The notes below the pieces were generated by a model that was not told where the DNA came from, did no database searches, and worked only from the letters and a program-made list of their open reading frames with translations. A DNA stretch of 64,000 bases from Luzula sylvatica (lineage: Eukaryota; Streptophyta; Magnoliopsida; Poales; Juncaceae): assembly GCA_946800325.1 (NCBI GenBank), contig OX326959.1:28099115-28163114 (forward strand). Reading direction: 5' to 3'. The position numbers and the translations under genes were made by a program. Shown piece by piece: positions 46,161 through 57,537 of this stretch; the stretch's first letter is position 1; every line of letters starts with the position of its first letter.

Positions 46161-47141
46161 ACAACTTTTTATTTTTGTATATTTTGGCTCCATAGTCTTA
46201 CTAACTTCAAATGATAATGGAGATAAATAGATTTCTTGACAAGATTGCAATGTGGGGGACCTAAAATATAGAGGACATATTTGCCATGTAAATAATGTTT
46301 GGTTGACATGAAGATAGTGTTTAACCTGGTCTCCTTGACATATCTGGCCAGATTTGTCAGCTGTTTTTATATAATTACACTGATTTATATCCACATATAC
46401 GGTCTAGACCACTGACAAAATCACTAATTAATATTTCACTGACTTTTAATTATTAAAACAACATTTGTGTCTTTTTTAGGTACAGTGGTCTGTAAATGAT
46501 TTATTAAACAGTGGGGTTATATCTGTCATTACTACTTAATTAGGGAGGGATGTGCACATAGAGGGTGACGAAACTGGTATCGAGAATGCACCGTATAGGA
46601 AGAGTAAGAGAAGGTGGTGGGATGTGAATTGATGTGATATGATAAATGAATGGAATTAATGGACAATTAAGAATATTAATAGTAGGGGGTTGGAAGCAAA
46701 TAGTACAGGTACCTTAATGGCTTTTGGTATCTTGCCAACCCATACACATACAAGAGAATTAAGAGATCAATTTAAGAGCTGTCAGAACCCCCCCATTTAA
46801 ATCCCCATCATAATTTATTTCAAAATATGATGATGCTGCCCATTTTAGATGCAACCATATTATTATCATTTTAATTATCCATTAATGTACTTCATTACCC
46901 ACTTGCACCATATCTTTACTACCACTCATTAATATTTGGGCCTTCGATTATCATTATTTTAACTATCAACTTGCCCAACAATCATATGGTAGCAAAGTTG
47001 GGCCTTATTTTAGGCCCATCTCAAACAAGCCCAAACATGATAAAGCGTGACTTACAAGCCCAAGCCCAGCCCAACTCAGCAAATGCGATTTTTTATCAAT
47101 TCAGATAAAACGTTTTTTGCAGACGTGTATGTTGGTGTATG
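46161..47141. other. intergenic, no gene seen
   Basis: AT-rich DNA. A C7 run at 46789 and scattered short repeats only. Confidence 0.5.
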
Positions 47142-47420
47142 TAGGGATGTCAATGGGTCGGATATAAATCATCCATATTCTTGCTCTATCTAAATCGCAT
47201 AATATTCATACCTGACTTGTCAATTAAACGAATAATTTTACTCGCGCCGTTTAGTATTCGCGAATTTTCGATTTTTTCACGAATTTTTTTATCCATATGT
47301 ACAAAAATATTAAAATATGCTAATGAAATATATATTTTTTCAAATTAAAATAACATCACGTAATGTAATTGAAGGTGTTATGTTATATGCCTATGTAATA
47401 GTTACGAAAAATTATGTAAT
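47142..47420. mobile_element. truncated hAT element, ACCCG family
   Basis: It starts with the family terminus tagggatgtcaatgggtcgg and continues into an interior similar to 37921-38000 (aaaatattaaaatatgctaatg and tttttcaaattaaaataaca). The right terminus is not found, so this is a one-ended remnant. Confidence 0.65.
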
Positions 47421-48340
47421 GCAACATTATTTATTCAATATTTTTTTTATCATTATTATGATTAATTGTATTGGGTTTTGTATTTAGTTATAAAATAATA
47501 ACTCATGTATGACATCTCGATCTTATCATCAAAGTACGTGATTTTGATAGTATAACTGTTAATCAAAGAATATGTCATTCTTAAACTAATACCTAGTAGT
47601 ACATGAGATGTTTGTGGAAATAAACATACTTACCTAAAAAATTTATGTACTTACACTAGTATGTTTGCAAAACTGATGGTTATGTTTTGTTAACCGTTGA
47701 TACTAGTTATCAAGCTTGGAACATACATATGTAATGAAGATTACATACTGAAATGACCACCACATGTGAAGATGCATGGTTATTGTCATCAGAGATTTTC
47801 ATAATAGATAGTCTGATTAATCCTACGACCTAAAATTGCCATGGATTTCTATGTGTGGATCTTCGTATTTTGATACGTTCGTATGTCATATTGACCGACG
47901 ACTGATAGGATGTTGTAGGGTATAAAGTGAAACATGACGAGAAATGTGAACAACCAAGATGAGATTTGTTCCGCTCTTTAGAGTGAAATAACTTAGGCCA
48001 CTCGTTGAATTGAGACTGGAGAAATGAATGATCATGCTCATAATGATATTAACATTTGTTAACAATATCATTTTGTCTTTATTCAGTCTAATTCTCGATC
48101 GAAAAATCAAGTTTGACATCACAATCATGCCTTGTGATTAGCAAATATCGTAGAACAAATTGATTAAGTCACATAACTATCTTGCTAGGAAAATGATCAC
48201 GGATCATTCGTTTTAATTTGGCTGATCATAACGTCTTACTAGAGACCGATTATAATTTACGAACAAAGTTTGGTTCGTTACCAAATTATACGAACCTACT
48301 AGATCACATCAATGTGTTAGGTTGTTGGACGAATCAATAT
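47421..48340. other. repeat-like DNA of unknown type
   Basis: Non-coding. Its style (alternating stable patches such as ccgctctttagagtgaaata and gtgtggatcttcgtattttg) recalls the non-coding part of decayed Copia elements, but I saw no coding remnant and do not assign it. Confidence 0.3.
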
Positions 48341-48344
48341 TGTC

Positions 48345-48690
48345 TAAATAATATGTATATCTGATATACATATTGAAAAATCAAATTTATGAAATGAATG
48401 CACAATAAATAATATGTATATATGATGTACATATTATTTAATACATATGTAAACAAAATAAATAATATATATATAAGGCATATATGTACATGCAAGGAAT
48501 GCGAAATAAATATGTATATATATATGATATGCATATTATTTTTTCGTTTATATTATTCAATACATATATGCGCATATAAGAAATGCGAAATAAATATTTA
48601 CATATGATATACATATTATAATTCGATACATATTTATATGTACATATAAGGAATGCGAGATAAAATTTATATATCATATATATATATATA
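48345..48690 (+). repeat. degenerate tandem repeats with gatatacatatt and aaggaatgcgaaataaat motifs
   Basis: Units of roughly 70-100 bases recur with (a/g)taaggaatgcga(a/g)ataaa at about 48509, 48579 and 48648. A related aataaggaatgtaca occurs at about 53207, on the far side of the nested elements, which suggests the original repeat array was split by them. Confidence 0.6.
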
Positions 48691-48715
48691 TTATATTTTG
48701 ATTTATATTATTTAA

Positions 48716-49289
48716 GCAAAATTTCATATGTATCCTACAAAACATCATAATTTCATGTATACCCCTCAAAACCGTGAAATTTCATAAATACCCATAGAAA
48801 ACATTTCAAATATCATGGATACCCCTAAATTAAACTTTTATTTAATAATTTGCTAATTTTTCGTTCAAAATATTTTTTTTTCGTTTGACCTTTATATAAA
48901 ATATAATAATTACTTAAAATTTCGAGATAGTACTGATTTCAACAATAATTTTTGGAAAACAATTATGAGATATAATTGACAATATTTGATTTTTTTATGG
49001 GTTTAAATATTATTTTAGAGAAAAAATTATTCATTATCATAGAAAAATAATTTTAAAAATTAGGTAATTGGCATATTACCAACGAGAAATATGTTGATGA
49101 TTTTTAAATTATATAATAGGATTATATGTGATATTTTAAAAAAATTATAGGGGTAATAATGATATTTGAAGGATTTTGAAGGAGTATCCACGATATTTTG
49201 AGACGTTTGCAGGGGTATTTGTGAAATTTCAGATTATTGAGCGGTATATGTGAAATTTTGATGTTTTTCGGGGGTACACTTGAAATTGC

Positions 49290-49290
<1 letters not shown>
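48716..49290. mobile_element. foldback/MITE-like inverted repeat element
   Basis: The left arm starts gcaaaatttcatatgtatcc. The right arm complemented starts tgcaatttcaagtgtacccc. Each arm (about 120 bp) contains several aaatttcataaatacccc-like units. No coding. A TSD is unclear because the flanks are TA-rich. Confidence 0.6.
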
Positions 49291-49334
<44 letters not shown>

Positions 49335-49337
<3 letters not shown>

Positions 49338-51979
49338 AGGATCCCTTGACATCAGATTCGGACTCCCATATTGAACTCCCTAATATGAACCGCTCATCTG
49401 CTAATCAAGGGCTAAGATCAATTAAAAAAACTACACGCTAAAATCCCGTGAACCCTTCTTCCCTTGGACATCCTCTCTTCTGTCCTCCTCTCTCTCCTCT
49501 CCCTCTAGCTTCCAGGTGAAGTGTGCTCTCCGGTCTCTTCACGCAAACGCTTGATCTTCGAGCTTTTCTAGCGACTCACCTCTCTTTCGTTGGAATCCCC
49601 TTCTCTCTTGGCATGGAGAAGGGCTCGAATTATGGCGACGGCAGAAGCGGACGCCGCCTCTCTCTTTGTTGAAATGACAGAACCTGACACTCTTCTCTCT
49701 AGCGACGCTGAATCTGGTGAATCTGCTGAGGAAGTTTGAATCTGGCGAATCCCTTCATCTTGTTCATTGAAGTAATTTCAGGGTTATTAGAGGTAACTTG
49801 CACTGTTTCGAATTAATTTCAGGGTAATTAGAGAGGTTTTATACTTATTTGGGTGACTTATTTATTAATTCATGCTCATTGAGATTTTTAGATAGGATAC
49901 ATCAACCTTTTTGAGGCTGTAGACAACGTGTTCGACGAAATGCCTAAGATGGGATTTAAGCCTACTATATTTTCGTATAACATAGTTCCGAAAGGTTTAT
50001 GCACAAGAGACGGTGAAACTCAAAATTGTTTCTTTCATCAGATGAACCACATTGTTCATCTCCCGAAGCCTCATCAGCCGGTACCAGTACCGGTTCAGTG
50101 ATAATTTGAACTTTTTCCTTAATTTTTGGTATAGGATTATGGACATTTGTCGAGCTGAAAGAAGCTGGTATCAAATCGTTGGAGTTCAATATGAATTTGG
50201 GATTAACGATTTACATTTAAATGTGGTTAAGATTAGCATTAGAGTTCAATATGAATTTGTTTTAGATGTGATATGCATTGAATAGTAATTGTACTGATAT
50301 TGCAATGTATTATATTTGATAGCATAGGTGTATTTGAAATTTGTATTTACAATTGAAATGGATTCGAATAATTGAGCAAATTAATATTGAATATAGGAAC
50401 TGAAATGAACATATTCCTTCATTTTGTGCAATATTTTTTTGAACATAGTTCAATTGCATAGTAGTTAAAATTAGAAAATTCATATCGAGGTGCATTTGTA
50501 CAAACTTCTAATTTATCGAACTTCAATACAAGTCGCACATTCATTTCAAATTTAATATTAATAATTCATCCAATACAAGTTCATTTCAATACTAATATTA
50601 ATTTATCCAATGCAAGTTCATTTCAATTTTCAAATACACATTCACCCAATTACCATTTAACACTAATCTTAAAACACAATCGATTCAAGCTCAACCCTAA
50701 ATCCTAATTTTAATCATACAATTTCTTCGAAATCCTAGTTTTAACCATACAATTTCTTCCATTAACTCTATAAACTATAATAGAACATGCCTAATATTAT
50801 CTTGCCATTACTTGAATTAATCTTTAATGAACCTTCTCTCCTATCGTTACGAAGCTCCTGCAAAAAAACATACATAGAAAATATTTACCTAGTATTTGAT
50901 TTGAAATGGCATATCGTAGTTAAATGAACCTTCATTTGAAAAATTGGTGTTTGATGCAAATATAGGAACTCAACTGCGTAAAATAAACTAATAAGGAAAT
51001 TCGAAGTAACAATTGTGAGACAAGTCGTGAGACATAACCAAATCATTAAGAACAAAAATCTATTTAAAGAACTTCAAAACATAAATTAGACTCTAAAATC
51101 CTAAATCAAAAAAGGTATAATAATAATCTTAAGAGACAATGGAAGCCAACTGAACGATTACTAGACACAACTAGACCAAATTAAGCTAAAACTAAAATTA
51201 ACCCAAATTAGTTACTTTAGCCTCAATCAACCTCCCAGTCATTCACAAATATTGCTAATTAGCACAAAAACATTAGACTGTAGTCTAAATTAAGATCAAT
51301 TAAAACCAACTTGCAATATAGAGGGGGTAACTCACGAATCAAGCAAAGCAGACAACGAATTAAAGAATGGAGAGAAACCCATTGAAAGAGGCATTACATA
51401 GCAGATGAGAGGGATACCTGTGACATATGAGAGGTGGCATAGAAGGAGAGAGAAGGACAAACCAGTACTGGTGGCGAGGAAAAACCAGCAATCATTTGAA
51501 GTTTGGACTTGAGAAAGAAAATATGTAAATGACTTGCGAGAGAGAGGGGAAACCACAATGAAGAAGGGATTCTCCAAGTTCAAGCTTCTTCACCAGATTC
51601 TCCGTCGCCAGAGGGACTTCAAGTTCTGTCGTCGTCACAGAGAAAGAGGCGGCGTCCACTTCTGCCGTCGCCATAATCGAGCCCTTCTCCAAGCCAAGAG
51701 AGAAGGGGATTCCAACGAAAGAGAGGTGAGTCGCTAGAAAAGCTCGAAGATCAAGCGTTCGCGTGAAGAGATCGGAGAGCACACTTCACCTGGAATAGAG
51801 GGAGAGGAGAGAGAGGAGGAGAGAAGAGAGGATGTCCAAGGGAAGAAGGGAAGAAGGGTTCACGGGATTTTAGCGTGTAATTTTTTTAATAGATCTTAGC
51901 CCTTGATTAGAAGATGAGCGGGTTCATATTAGGGAGTCCAATATGGGAGTCCGAATCTGATGTCAAGGAATTCTCCCCC
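49335..51979. mobile_element. Pack-MULE-like element with about 430-bp inverted ends
   Basis: The left arm (49335 to about 49770) and the right arm (about 51558-51979) are long, well-preserved inverted repeats: gacatcagattcggactccc near each tip, then acttcacctg and gcgacggcagaag blocks. The tips are gggaggatcccttgac and, complemented, gggggagaattccttgac. The element sits inside a TA microsatellite, so any 9-bp TSD is hidden. The interior includes a captured-looking PPR fragment (49892-50101) and otherwise AT-rich DNA. There is no transposase. Long arms and a host fragment fit a Pack-MULE. Confidence 0.75.
49892..50101 (+). pseudogene. pentatricopeptide-repeat (PPR) gene fragment inside the Pack-MULE-like element
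   Basis: After a potential splice acceptor (gatttttag, ending 49891) a frame reads IGYINLFEAVDNVFDEMP, then KMGFKPTIFSYNIVPKGLC and on to a stop at 50101. FDEMPKMGFKPTIFSYN is a canonical P-type PPR junction: the end of one 35-residue repeat (A-x2-VFDEM-x3-G-x-KP) and the start of the next (T/S-x-F-S-YN). PPR proteins bind organelle RNA. This piece covers little more than one repeat and its proline-rich tail PHQPVPVPVQ is not PPR. It was probably copied from a host gene by the element. Confidence 0.65.
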
Positions 51980-52001
51980 ATATATATATATATATATATA
52001 T

Positions 52002-52902
52002 CAGTGTTTTAAATTGCGGCGATATTGCGGATATTGCGGGTTGAGATTTAGAATTGCTATATCGCAATGAAGTATTGCGAAAATATCGTTTTTTGAGAAA
52101 TTGCGGATATTGCGGCGAGATTGCGGCGAAATATCTGTAATATTGCGGCCATATCGGGTCAAATATTGCGGATAATATTCAAATCGTTGTAATTTTCTCA
52201 TCCTTCCACCAAATTACATGAAATTTATATCGAAATCACTCGTCTCGACGAGAGGAATGCAGTGATGGACTTGAATTTGTGAAATTTTGTCCTTTACCCT
52301 GAATTAAACACAAAACACACGTTAAAGTAATTTTATCGAGAATTATTTAATATAAATATTATAACATAAATTTTGTGATTATTTAATACTTAGTTTCCAT
52401 GTTTTATTATCAAAATATTTGATAAAATATGCTCATAACATATATAACTTCTAAAATGTGTCATTTTCATCTATAAATGTATGAATTTAGTAATTTTCAT
52501 TGTATTTCATTGATGTTTCGATTTAAAATTTGAGTTATAGTGTTTTGATATTTTTAGGATGTCGACAAAAAATTCTTCAACAAAATACAATTCCAAAGAT
52601 CCCGTATAATTATCATTTTAATGGAAATTTCATAATCAACTTTTATTTACACTGAAAATGTTCCTGGACAATCAACTTTTTTATTCTTTTTAGAAGAAAA
52701 TTATAAAGGAAATTTTACGATATTAATGGTGATAAAAAATATTGTGCAAAATATATTTAAACAAACTATTATTTTTACATAATTTAATATCGCAACGACT
52801 GTCCGCAATAAGGTCATTGCGCCGCAATTGCGCCCGCAAACGCAATCCGCTGCAAAAAAGATCCGACCGCAATGGACCGCAATATCGCAATTTAAAACAT
52901 TG
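52002..52902. mobile_element. hAT-type non-autonomous element, TTGCGG family, copy 2
   Basis: The ends are cagtgttttaaattgcgg and gcaatttaaaacattg, as in 26165-27024 and in the same orientation. The 8-bp TSD atatatat (51994-52001, 52903-52910) lies in a TA microsatellite and so is weaker evidence. Subterminal TTGCGG/ATTGCGGC motifs differ between the copies more than the interior does. No coding. Confidence 0.85.
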
Positions 52903-53413
52903 ATATATATATAGATACTCAATTAAATATCATGGATTCGGTACTTATGATTTTTTGACCATTTGATTTGTTTGAGATTTGTGTTTTTTAATGTTATATA
53001 TACTCATCATTAATGATTATCATATCTGTTTATGCTAATCATTAATGATGAGAATATATACGTTATATTCCCATTTATATATGCGAATAAATATGTGTAT
53101 ATATAATATACACATCATATTTCCATTTATATAATACATATACAAAATATGCAATATACGTGTAAATATATGATCTACACATTTTATTTCCATTTATATA
53201 ATACAAATAAGGAATGTACAGTACAGTGTGCATAATGATTTGGCCGAGCCCAATCTTTTGCATTTTCCTTTTTAATTTATGATCCTTCTTTCCTCCTACG
53301 TATGTTCTGGGCCGAGTGTGAGCCAGGTCCATTTGTCTTGTGAAGGAAGGAATAAAAGATTGGCTGAGAAGACGAGAAGGGAGAGGGAAGACGAGAGAGA
53401 AGGGGGGGTGAAG

Positions 53414-54371
53414 ATGGACGCAAAGGAGGCCGCGAGGGAAGCGAGGCGGAGGAAAATACTGGAGAGGGGATCCGATCGGCTGACCTTGATCACCACTGGA
53501 TCCGTTAATGCTCCTATTCAGAAGGCGGAAGAAGAAATCGGACGTGGTCAGGGAGATGGAGCTGGAGATGAGATTCGTGATTCCACACCCAGAATCGGTA
53601 ATTCTTGATTGTATTTTCCTTTTTTCTTGATATTAACTTGATCTCGTTGCTTTATTTTTCATTAAAAATTGAGAAAATTGAAAGAAAAACGTGTTCTTTT
53701 TTTGTGAATTATCTACAGATTTTGTGAAATGTTAATTGTTTATGCTGATATATATACGTTAAAATCTGACAGCTGCTCCGGTTCAAAATCCTCTGATAAA
53801 TTTCTCCAAAGATCTCGAAACAAGCAAAGAAACCCTAGCTGATCAATCGACTCGTGCTCCAGCTTCATATCCAAAACACGAAGAAATTCAAAGGTCGAAT
53901 GACAAAATTACCCTTCAGAAACCCGAAGAGACTAGCCCTGTGCAAGAAATCAAAAGAGAAGAGCCTCAAATCTCTCCCAATCTCACTCAGTACATAAAGA
54001 GTGATTCGATTTTCACCCTGAATGAAATAAGCCAAATGATTTCAAATTCAGAAATTGTTCGCCTAATTTGCTCGATCCTTTTCGCGTTTATGGCCATCAA
54101 AGGATTCATCAGCTCAAGGCCCCTGCTTCTTCTCGTTCTTGCGGATATATCCATAATTTTGGGATTTCTAATCGCAGGCAAAGATGATAATAACGACAAG
54201 AAGAATAAGAAGAAGAAGAGAGAGAAAGAGAAGGTTAATAAATATGACGTGCCAGCCGATACATTCAGTCTGAGTTTGGATACTGGATTGTTGGTTTGGA
54301 AATTTTTGAATGCAATTTTCATGGATTCTTCCGTTTATGCAGTTATCATTATTTGCGCTCTTGCAATTTAG
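53414..54371 (+). CDS. Get2/CAML-type tail-anchored protein receptor subunit (G1IP-like)
   Basis: Two exons: 53414-53597 and 53773-54371, with a 175-bp GT-AG intron in phase 1, giving 260 residues. The family sits in the ER membrane with Get1/WRB and receives tail-anchored proteins from the Get3/TRC40 ATPase. In Arabidopsis the counterpart is G1IP. Visible here: an N-terminal basic Get3-binding motif ARRRKILERGSDRL (10-23), a long charged, disordered linker, and three hydrophobic segments at about 156-174, 178-197 and 246-260, with a Lys-rich loop (about 200-217) between the second and third. The last segment ends at the C-terminus. The splice join restores one frame across both exons. The motif plus topology make this assignment likely. 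Overall similarity to yeast Get2 is expected to be low. Confidence 0.78.
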
Positions 54372-54940
54372 GGTTTTTTTGTTGCTTTTGTTTGATATGG
54401 ATATGGGTTTTGAAGATTTTGGTTCTTGTTGGTGAGAAGAGAGTTTAATTTTTGAATGTTTGTTTGCTTTTTCTTATTTCTGTGTAAATGGATTTGCTAT
54501 TTTGCATGCTACTAAACTATGAGTATTTGTTTTATCATTTCGACCAATCTAACTTGTTGAATCATAACTATAATAACTTAATATTACCTATTAATTGATG
54601 AGTCTTTGTATTTTGAAATTAACGATAAAATTAACTTATAACTCTTTGAGATGGGTATTTATATTTTCTTCTTCGTGCATATACTTTTTTTTGTTAAAAT
54701 TTTGTCATATTTTTTCTTGATTATTATGGTCATTTATGCATATGATATCATGTTGATTTTATACCTTTAAAATATATGTACATTTTTTATTATTGGCATT
54801 TATACTTGTTTTGAAAAACTAAAGAGGTGAAGCCTCTTTTAATATATTAAAGCATAGTTTAATACATTGGATTGCGATTTTACATGATAAATGTAAAAAA
54901 GTAATTTAGCGCAAAAGTAAATTACAATTGCAAAAGTAAA
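54372..54940. other. 3' flank of the G1IP-like gene
   Basis: AT-rich, probably 3' UTR then intergenic DNA. Nothing else seen. Confidence 0.5.
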
Positions 54941-54949
54941 ATACATGCC

Positions 54950-55670
54950 GAGAGATGATGCTTTCGGCCATCCTTAGACGATCGGTTCGTCTCCATAATC
55001 GACCTCGTCGAAGCTGTCACCCTCTTCCTTGTCGCGGCACCGCCGCCCTCGCAGTCGCAGCCTGTCGCGCCCTCGCTGTCGTCCTCGCTGTCGCCCTCGA
55101 ATTGTCGCCGAGACTGTCGCCCGTCGCTCTCGGATCTCCGCCAGGGGCTGTCGCCCTCGGGTTGTCGCCGGGGCTGTCGTCCTCGGATCTCCGCCAGGGG
55201 CTGTCGCTCTCGGATCTCCGGCAGGGGATGTCGTTGTCGTCTTCGCCGTCGTCGCGGTGGCCTCGGTCCGTCGTCGCCTTGCTAGGGTTCCAACCTCCCG
55301 TCGCGGTGGCCCCTTTCCTCCCTTTCCTCCCGTCGCCAATCGTCGCCAGTCGCTGTGGCCCTTTCCTCCCTTTCCAGTCGTCGGTCCTTGCCAGTCGCCA
55401 GTCGTCGCCAGTCCCTTTCCTCCCTTTCCTCCCGTCGCGTCGTTCGCCTCGGTGGCCTCAGTTTGCCTCCGTCGCTGCATCGTTCGCCTCGATTTACCGT
55501 CGCCTCGGTCCGTCGTCGTCGCGCCGTTCGCCTCGCAAAGGGCCTCCAGGAACTGGGTCGAAGAAGGTGTGAGAGAGGAGAGGGTGGAGGCGGCGGCTAG
55601 GGTTTGCCTCCACCCCAAAATCGCCCGAGTTTTAGCTCTTCGAGGAGCTCCAAAATCCCCCCTCTAGAAG
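54950..55670. other. GC-rich minisatellite island
   Basis: A 0.7-kb block of high GC in AT-rich surroundings, made of TCGCC/TCGTC repeats and recurring units: tcggatctccgccagggg near 55133, 55183 and 55216, and ctttcctccctttcctcc near 55313, 55358 and 55418. Three overlapping frames on plus and one on minus are open across it, as expected from low stop density. The minus-strand right edge (ggaggcaaaccctagccgcc) looks like a leader and start region. It may be a captured 5' gene fragment that expanded. No protein family recognised. Confidence 0.5.
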
Positions 55671-55861
55671 CCCGATATATTTGATTCTTATGGGCATTTT
55701 TTCTTGAGCATATGTATTTTATGTCCTTTTTTTTGTTAAACTGTTATATGTTTCGTCAAAATGTTCTTTCTTTTATATTTGATTCTTATGGTCATTTATG
55801 TCATTATTTATATTTGGTTATTATGGTCTTTTGCATAAAAGCTTTCCTGACGATGATATGA

Positions 55862-56040
55862 TCATAGTTGTTAAAATCTCGATTCAAGTCTTAGAATTTT
55901 ACGATTTCTACGACTCTAACTTGACAAAACGATTCGAGTCAGACATATAATCTTAATTTGGTAGAATCCTGGTAGAATCTCGAGTCAAGATGTATAATCT
56001 GGTGAAATCTCATATATATACGATTTTACGGTTTTCTTGT
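55862..56040. repeat. possible hAT remnant with GATTCTACGATTC-like motifs
   Basis: Repeated variants of tagaatcctggtagaatctcg and acgattc in both orientations, next to atagttgttaaaatctcg, recall the motif-dense ends of the other hAT families here. No partner terminus or TSD was found. Confidence 0.3.
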
Positions 56041-57460
56041 ATGACTCACAAAACATATAATTTCCAAAATGATTATGACCCCATATCTAATTAAGTAACT
56101 TGGAAAACAGAATAAAATATTGACATATTGCAATATAATGTAATATTGCAAGAATAAAATAACTTGTTTTCCCGACAGATCTTTCTTATTTTGTGTTTAC
56201 TTAACTTTTTTTTTTTGTATATTATTTGGATTAATTTATACTAGTTTGATTAATCTGGATTTTAGTTCTGTATAACATAGTACTAATCTGATTAATCCTT
56301 ATTATTTTGGTTGGTTGTGTTTAACATTTGCGTAGCTATGTATAAATCATTTTTTTTGTCTATTCAATTGAAAACAATATACTCTATCAATTAAGTTATG
56401 TTCCTTTATTTAGAAAATCGTGTTGGCTGGATTTGTTTTCTATTTAATACAACATTTAAAATCTACATTAAGAAAAAAAAATACTAATAAATAAAAAAAT
56501 AAACAAAGACAAAAAAAAAATCATATTATTTATGTAAATTTTTTCCGAAACGGAACAAGGATCTTCAAATTATGTTGGCCCTGATTTTGTGTGCGTTTAC
56601 AAATATGGACCGATTGAGTTAACAATGTCTATATTAAATATTATAATTTAATATATTTTATTCTTTAACAATGTCTATTTTTTTTTACCAATACCACATA
56701 ATTTTGTTATAGTAGAGGCGCAACAAAGGTCCAATTTATAATGAAACACCTGGTTATGGTTGGCTTATCCGTTACAATATGAATTAATTCTAATAATGAC
56801 ATTTAATGAGAATTACGTAAGTTATTCCTCGACAAATAATTGAGTGTAATGTTACAAACCAAATACTCAGTGTCATTAACACCTAGAAAATAAAATCACC
56901 TGTTACAATATAATTTTGCCACTAATTAATTATTAATTATAAATAATTAGTTTTGAGTTTTAATATTTGTTCCAACAAATTTTTCTTTCATAAATTGCAT
57001 TAACAGTAAATTACAAATATATTAACTTCATATCATATTAGGGAATGTTCTTTTCTTTTTTTAACATCCTCTGTATCATAATTAACATATGACACATAAC
57101 TAGTTATCATATACCTCACAATTAACATTTGTTAATTATACGTCGTTTGTTTTTTTCTTTTTTAATTAGTATATAAAAAATGTTATGGTGAAATCTAGAG
57201 GCATCATAAATATCTCTCCATGTTATATTCATAATCAAATTTTCAATAATGATATGTGGCCAGGAAGTATTGAAATTCTCGTCTTTTTTTCTGCAAAAAT
57301 TTCTTCATTCCGTCACGTTTCTGCAACTAATTTTAGATGTGATTTGATATGATTTGGCCCATCCTTATATTGACCCAATTAAATAAATTAATAATGGTTT
57401 TAACTTTTAGCTTTTTAGGCCAATCCACTTTGTAATTGGATGTTCTAGATCTCTTTATTC
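56041..57460. other. intergenic, no gene seen
   Basis: AT-rich DNA with long A/T runs. Its right end probably contains the original promoter of the SDR gene. Confidence 0.45.
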
Positions 57461-57470
57461 TTTATATACA
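57461..57470 (+). promoter_or_regulatory. TATA-like box, probably the original SDR promoter
   Basis: TTTATATACA is followed about 20-30 bases on by a leader-like aactcccaatctctcaac. It sits just before the LINE insertion. With the LINE removed, this promoter and leader would lie about 120 bases before the SDR start codon. Inference from layout only. Confidence 0.4.
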
Positions 57471-57537
57471 CATCATGAACTCCCAATCTCTCAACATTCT
57501 TGCAATTGTATCATAAAAACCTTTCACCCATTCTTGC

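Noticed and set aside
53279..53608. 109-residue single-exon protein before the G1IP-like gene
   Set aside because: It is exon 1 of the two-exon gene read through the donor site, plus upstream leader. The family motif begins at ATG 53414.
54974..55618. 214-residue Gly/Lys/Arg/Thr-rich protein on the minus strand
   Set aside because: Overlapping frames on both strands are equally open, the composition follows from tandem GC-rich repeats, and no domain is recognisable.
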